A program made the position numbers and the translations under genes. The notes beneath the pieces were generated by a model that was not told where the DNA came from, made no database searches, and saw nothing but the letters and a program-made list of their open reading frames with translations. From F1-120-MAGs238 sp964484185 (GTDB lineage: Bacteria; Planctomycetota; Phycisphaerae; Phycisphaerales; UBA1924), in the NCBI GenBank assembly GCA_964484185.1, contig CAZAEQ010000062.1, positions 1-17,595 of the forward strand: a stretch of 17,595 nt of DNA. Direction: 5' to 3'. Each line of letters opens with the position of its first letter. Position 1 is the first letter of the stretch. Below, piece by piece: positions 15,126-17,595 of the stretch.

Positions 15126-16092
15126 ACATCACTTCCTCCGCCTTCCACTTCGGAGCCTTCGCCCCGCTCTGCATCACTGTCACCAGCCACGAATCTCCTT
15201 TTACCAGCAATACCGCGGCGGCAACCCCATCCTTCGACAACGCCTCCACATCCCCATTCGCCAAATCAATATCCACCGCCGCATTTTCTCCCACTCCAAT
15301 TCCAACAGTCTCTCCCGCAATTTCCATCATCGGCCACAGCCGCAGAATCCGTCTGCGCTGAATGAAATGCGAATCCGTAATCGCACCCTGCAAAAAACCC
15401 ATCCCCGGCCCGACTTCCGCAACGCTCCTCTCATCATCCTCACCAGCCTTGGCACCCAGCACAAATCCGCCTGAGTTCACAAACTGCTGACGCATCGCCG
15501 CACGTTGCTCTGCGTTCAACTTTGAATACCAGTCATACGTCGCCTGCGCGTTCCCAGTAATAAACATGGTCTCGCTCATCATCGCCGCGCCCGCGCTCGT
15601 ACCTGCAATCACGCCTCCACGCCGCAACAGATTGAACATCGCTTCTCGCGCTGGAGTCGTCACAACCTTTCCAGTCACCGGATCGACGGGCCGAAATACA
15701 TTAACGATCCGAGACTGCACGCCGCCCGTAAAGAACAACCCAGTTGCGTTGTTAATCGCCTCAACGGTCGCTGGGTCATTGGCAAGCTGCGCAGTATCCG
15801 TTGTAATTCGCAATGGCAATATCTGTTGATTCGTGCGATACATCGCCAGCGCCTTGCTCTTGCTTTCAATCGCTCCATCCGCATCAGCGCTGGCTGTCGG
15901 CACTACCAGAATCGTGCCGCGATCACCGACATATTCCATCAGTCGCTTGTAAATCAGCGCATTGTCATCGTCTATCGCCCCGCCAATCACAATCAAATGC
16001 CCGCTTTTCAGCGGCCCATTTGATCCAGTTGCGCAGCCGCCCAGTACAACCGTAATACACGCCAGTATCATGGTCGCGAAGCAATTCCTCAT
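15058..16092 (-). CDS. Lipoprotein cyanophycinase-like peptidase (family S51)
   Basis: A 344-residue protein. The lipobox LGGC with lipidated C20 indicates export and membrane anchoring. The S51/cyanophycinase fold is shown by GHLIVIGGAI (31-40), LFFTGGVQ (119-126), the nucleophile elbow GTSAGAA with S166, TDSHFIQRRR (239-248, where cyanophycinases have a DQHF motif) and GIGVGENAAVDI (264-275). Cyanophycinases cut multi-L-arginyl-poly-L-aspartate into beta-Asp-Arg dipeptides. The segment 181-225 between the nucleophile and the SHF motif is longer than in the cyanobacterial CphB enzymes. The start codon overlaps the stop of the upstream isoaspartyl peptidase gene (ATGA, 4 bp), so the two are translated together. 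Extracellular cyanophycinases (CphE) are known. A different beta-aspartyl peptide substrate is possible. Confidence 0.87.
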   Translation of the reverse strand: MRNCFATMILACITVVLGGCATGSNGPLKSGHLIVIGGAIDDDNALIYKRLMEYVGDRGTILVVPTASADADGAIESKSKALAMYRTNQQILPLRITTDTAQLANDPATVEAINNATGLFFTGGVQSRIVNVFRPVDPVTGKVVTTPAREAMFNLLRRGGVIAGTSAGAAMMSETMFITGNAQATYDWYSKLNAEQRAAMRQQFVNSGGFVLGAKAGEDDERSVAEVGPGMGFLQGAITDSHFIQRRRILRLWPMMEIAGETVGIGVGENAAVDIDLANGDVEALSKDGVAAAVLLVKGDSWLVTVMQSGAKAPKWKAEEVMFKAPLETGEQVSLKTNELTKKK

Positions 16093-17117
16093 GGCTTCAC
16101 CGTCTTCACTTCGCCCCAGATCCCAATTTCAAACCGCCCCGAGGAATCCGCCATGCCGCGGAACATGCCCTCAGAGTTGTACGGAGTCACCATTTCCCCC
16201 GTCTTCGAAACTCCAATCAACCCGCCATCTTCAGGCTTCAGCGTCTTGAATACCAAGTGATCCGATGCGGTTTTCAACGATTCTCCCGCGAGCAGCATCC
16301 GATCCGAAATCGCCCGTGCGACACCGTGGCGAATAAACTCTTCACCGGTTCCCGTACACGAAATCGCACACGATTCATTGTTCGCGTACGTCCCTGCACC
16401 CACGATCGGCGCATCGCCCACACGCCCCCACCGCTTGCCGGTCATTCCGCCTGTGCTGGTTGCCGCCGCCAAGTTGCCGTGTGTATCAAGTGCTACGCAG
16501 CCCACCGTTCCATACGTGTATCCCGGCGCAATAGATGAAGTTTGCTCTTTCTTCCACTCCTCCAAACCCTTGCGTCGTCTTTCTGTATCAAAATACGAAT
16601 TAGGAACCAGCTCCACTTTCTGTTCAGCAGCAAACTTCTCAGCGCCCCCGGACGCCAAAAGCACGTGTCTGGTTTTCTCCATCACCAGCCGTGCCAGCGT
16701 AATCGGGTTCTTCACCGTGGTCACACCTGCAACCGCGCCGCATGCCAAATTCGATCCATTCATGATCGATGCATCAAGCTCATGCTTCCCCTCAGCCGTA
16801 AACACCGCGCCCTTGCCGGCATTGAAAAGCGGATTATCCTCAAGCTCTCGTACCACCATCTCCACCGCATCAAGCGAGGTCCCGCCAGCGGCAAGATGGT
16901 CCCGCCCTTTCGCAAGCGCCTTGGCCAGCGACGCCTCGTACGCGGCCACATCTTGCGGCGGCGCAGTCTTTGAAAGCACACCCGCACCACCATGTATCAC
17001 AATCGCAAATCGTTCGTTCTCCGCTCCTTTCGAGGCGGCATTGCAGCCAGTCAGCCCCATCGCAACAACTCCAAGAACGGTGACAATCAACAGGATCTTC
17101 AACATAGCAACCAGCAT
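16089..17117 (-). CDS. iaaA: Lipoprotein plant-type isoaspartyl peptidase/L-asparaginase (Ntn hydrolase)
   Basis: A 342-residue precursor. The N-terminus is a lipoprotein signal with lipobox LTGC (C25). The start could be ATG 17117 or, equally well, ATG 17105, four codons later. The mature part matches the EcAIII/IaaA family: IHGGAGV (41-47), NPLFNAGKGAVFT (95-107), the autocleavage site before T204 in YGTVGCVALD, ATSTGGMTGK (219-228), GRVGDAPIVGAGTYA (231-245) and CTGTGEEFIRHGVA (254-267). The enzyme cuts itself before the catalytic threonine and removes N-terminal beta-linked aspartyl residues; many members also hydrolyse asparagine. Being first in a two-gene operon with a cyanophycinase-like gene, it is well placed to split beta-Asp-Arg dipeptides into Asp and Arg. 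Most characterised members are cytoplasmic, so a lipid-anchored one is notable. Confidence 0.9.
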   Translation of the reverse strand: MLVAMLKILLIVTVLGVVAMGLTGCNAASKGAENERFAIVIHGGAGVLSKTAPPQDVAAYEASLAKALAKGRDHLAAGGTSLDAVEMVVRELEDNPLFNAGKGAVFTAEGKHELDASIMNGSNLACGAVAGVTTVKNPITLARLVMEKTRHVLLASGGAEKFAAEQKVELVPNSYFDTERRRKGLEEWKKEQTSSIAPGYTYGTVGCVALDTHGNLAAATSTGGMTGKRWGRVGDAPIVGAGTYANNESCAISCTGTGEEFIRHGVARAISDRMLLAGESLKTASDHLVFKTLKPEDGGLIGVSKTGEMVTPYNSEGMFRGMADSSGRFEIGIWGEVKTVKP

Positions 17118-17429
17118 AGCAGAAGCATTTTTACCTGAAAGTTCACAATGTCAGAAGTTGCCGGGACGGAACCATGAACCAGCAATCTCGGTGCCAGAAG
17201 CTTATCAACTCTGCTTCGTCTGTAAACCCTTACGCTGCAAGATTTTACGAATTAGTATGCCACTCTAAGTGCTGGCTTTCCGGCACAAGAATGGCCGCAA
17301 AAACCCCTAATCCCGAACATTTTTTCCCCCGCGGCCACTTCACCGGGCCAAACCAGTTTGAGCGAGGTAAAGTAGCAAGACCGGGTGGTCCGGGCCTACC
17401 TTCGATCCTTCGCAAGAATTTTCATACTT
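17118..17429. other. Divergent intergenic region
   Basis: This 312-bp stretch separates the minus-strand peptidase operon from the plus-strand glycosyltransferase and should hold promoters for both. I found no convincing -35/-10 pair on either strand. It contains an inverted repeat, TGGCCGC (17292-17298) and GCGGCCA (17331-17337). Its inner sides carry an A5 run and a T6 run, so a longer interrupted hairpin could form. No gene is supported here. Confidence 0.4.
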
Positions 17430-17595
17430 ATGGCAGCCAAGATTCTCATACTTTCAGCATCGGTTGGGGCAGGGCATTTACGAGCAGCCCAGGCGCTCGA
17501 AACATCCTTCACCCAACACCGCCCCACCGCTCGCAACATCCACTTTCTTCCGCTTACCATCGACAATCTCCCGAAGCCCTCCCCCAAACCCCAAC
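17430..17595 (+). CDS. MGDG synthase/UgtP-type glycosyltransferase, N-terminal fragment
   Basis: Only the first 55 residues are in the window; the gene runs off the right edge. The start MAAKILILSASVGAGHLRAA carries the SxSxGxGHxxAAxAL motif that opens MGDG synthase and processive diacylglycerol glucosyltransferases (GT28-like, N-terminal MGDG_synth domain). Such enzymes add sugars from UDP-sugars to diacylglycerol at the membrane face, making glycolipids. The ATG at 17430 puts the motif at the expected distance from the N-terminus, although no strong ribosome site precedes it. The exact sugar and acceptor cannot be told from this fragment. Confidence 0.75.
   Translation, partial: MAAKILILSASVGAGHLRAAQALETSFTQHRPTARNIHFLPLTIDNLPKPSPKPQ

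Noticed and set aside
16378..17268. 296-residue plus-strand open frame opposite the isoaspartyl peptidase
   Set aside because: The minus strand encodes a complete Ntn-hydrolase with all its motifs. The plus frame is a serine/proline-rich shadow.

Overview
The window looks like chromosomal DNA from a planctomycete, most likely of the Phycisphaerae type. This is inferred from gene content: a secreted protein with a planctomycete-style PEP-CTERM tail, a tandem DUF1080 (PF06439) protein with an export signal, and two membrane proteins whose N-termini carry CPxCxYxL-GL...CPEC zinc ribbons. No rRNA, tRNA or CRISPR array was seen, so taxonomy rests on protein families only.

Layout. Positions 1-414 hold a small two-span membrane protein that may begin outside the window. 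A non-coding stretch follows, ending in a near-perfect 40-bp palindrome just before a lone gene (778-3663). That gene encodes a PHP phosphoesterase fused to an SMC/Rad50-like ABC ATPase, a layout found in DNA-processing and phage-conflict proteins. About 900 bp without a convincing gene follows, containing six and a half copies of a 21-bp tandem repeat (3884-4030). Then comes a self-contained unit: a strong ribosome site, a helical plus fibronectin-III-like protein (4566-5228) and a clear Rho-independent terminator. Positions 5304-5555 carry an inverted pair of REP-like modules with short hairpins. They precede a secreted PEP-CTERM protein of pyroglutamyl-peptidase-like fold that seems to lack the catalytic cysteine.

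From 6569 to 15125 the genes are dense and mostly on the plus strand: histidine ammonia-lyase (hutH), a secreted tandem DUF1080 protein, a small minus-strand one-span membrane protein, an 869-residue exported membrane protein, an ABC transporter ATPase and two zinc-ribbon polytopic membrane proteins. The last four plus-strand genes (9715-15125) are closely spaced or overlapping and probably form one operon. It has an ATPase but no classical permease.

The right end has a two-gene minus-strand operon (17117 to 15058): a plant-type isoaspartyl peptidase and a cyanophycinase-like S51 peptidase, overlapping by 4 bp and both with lipoprotein signals. Together they would take cyanophycin, or a related beta-linked peptide, to beta-Asp dipeptides and then to free amino acids outside the cytoplasm. 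Diverging from them at the edge is the start of an MGDG-synthase/UgtP-type glycosyltransferase.
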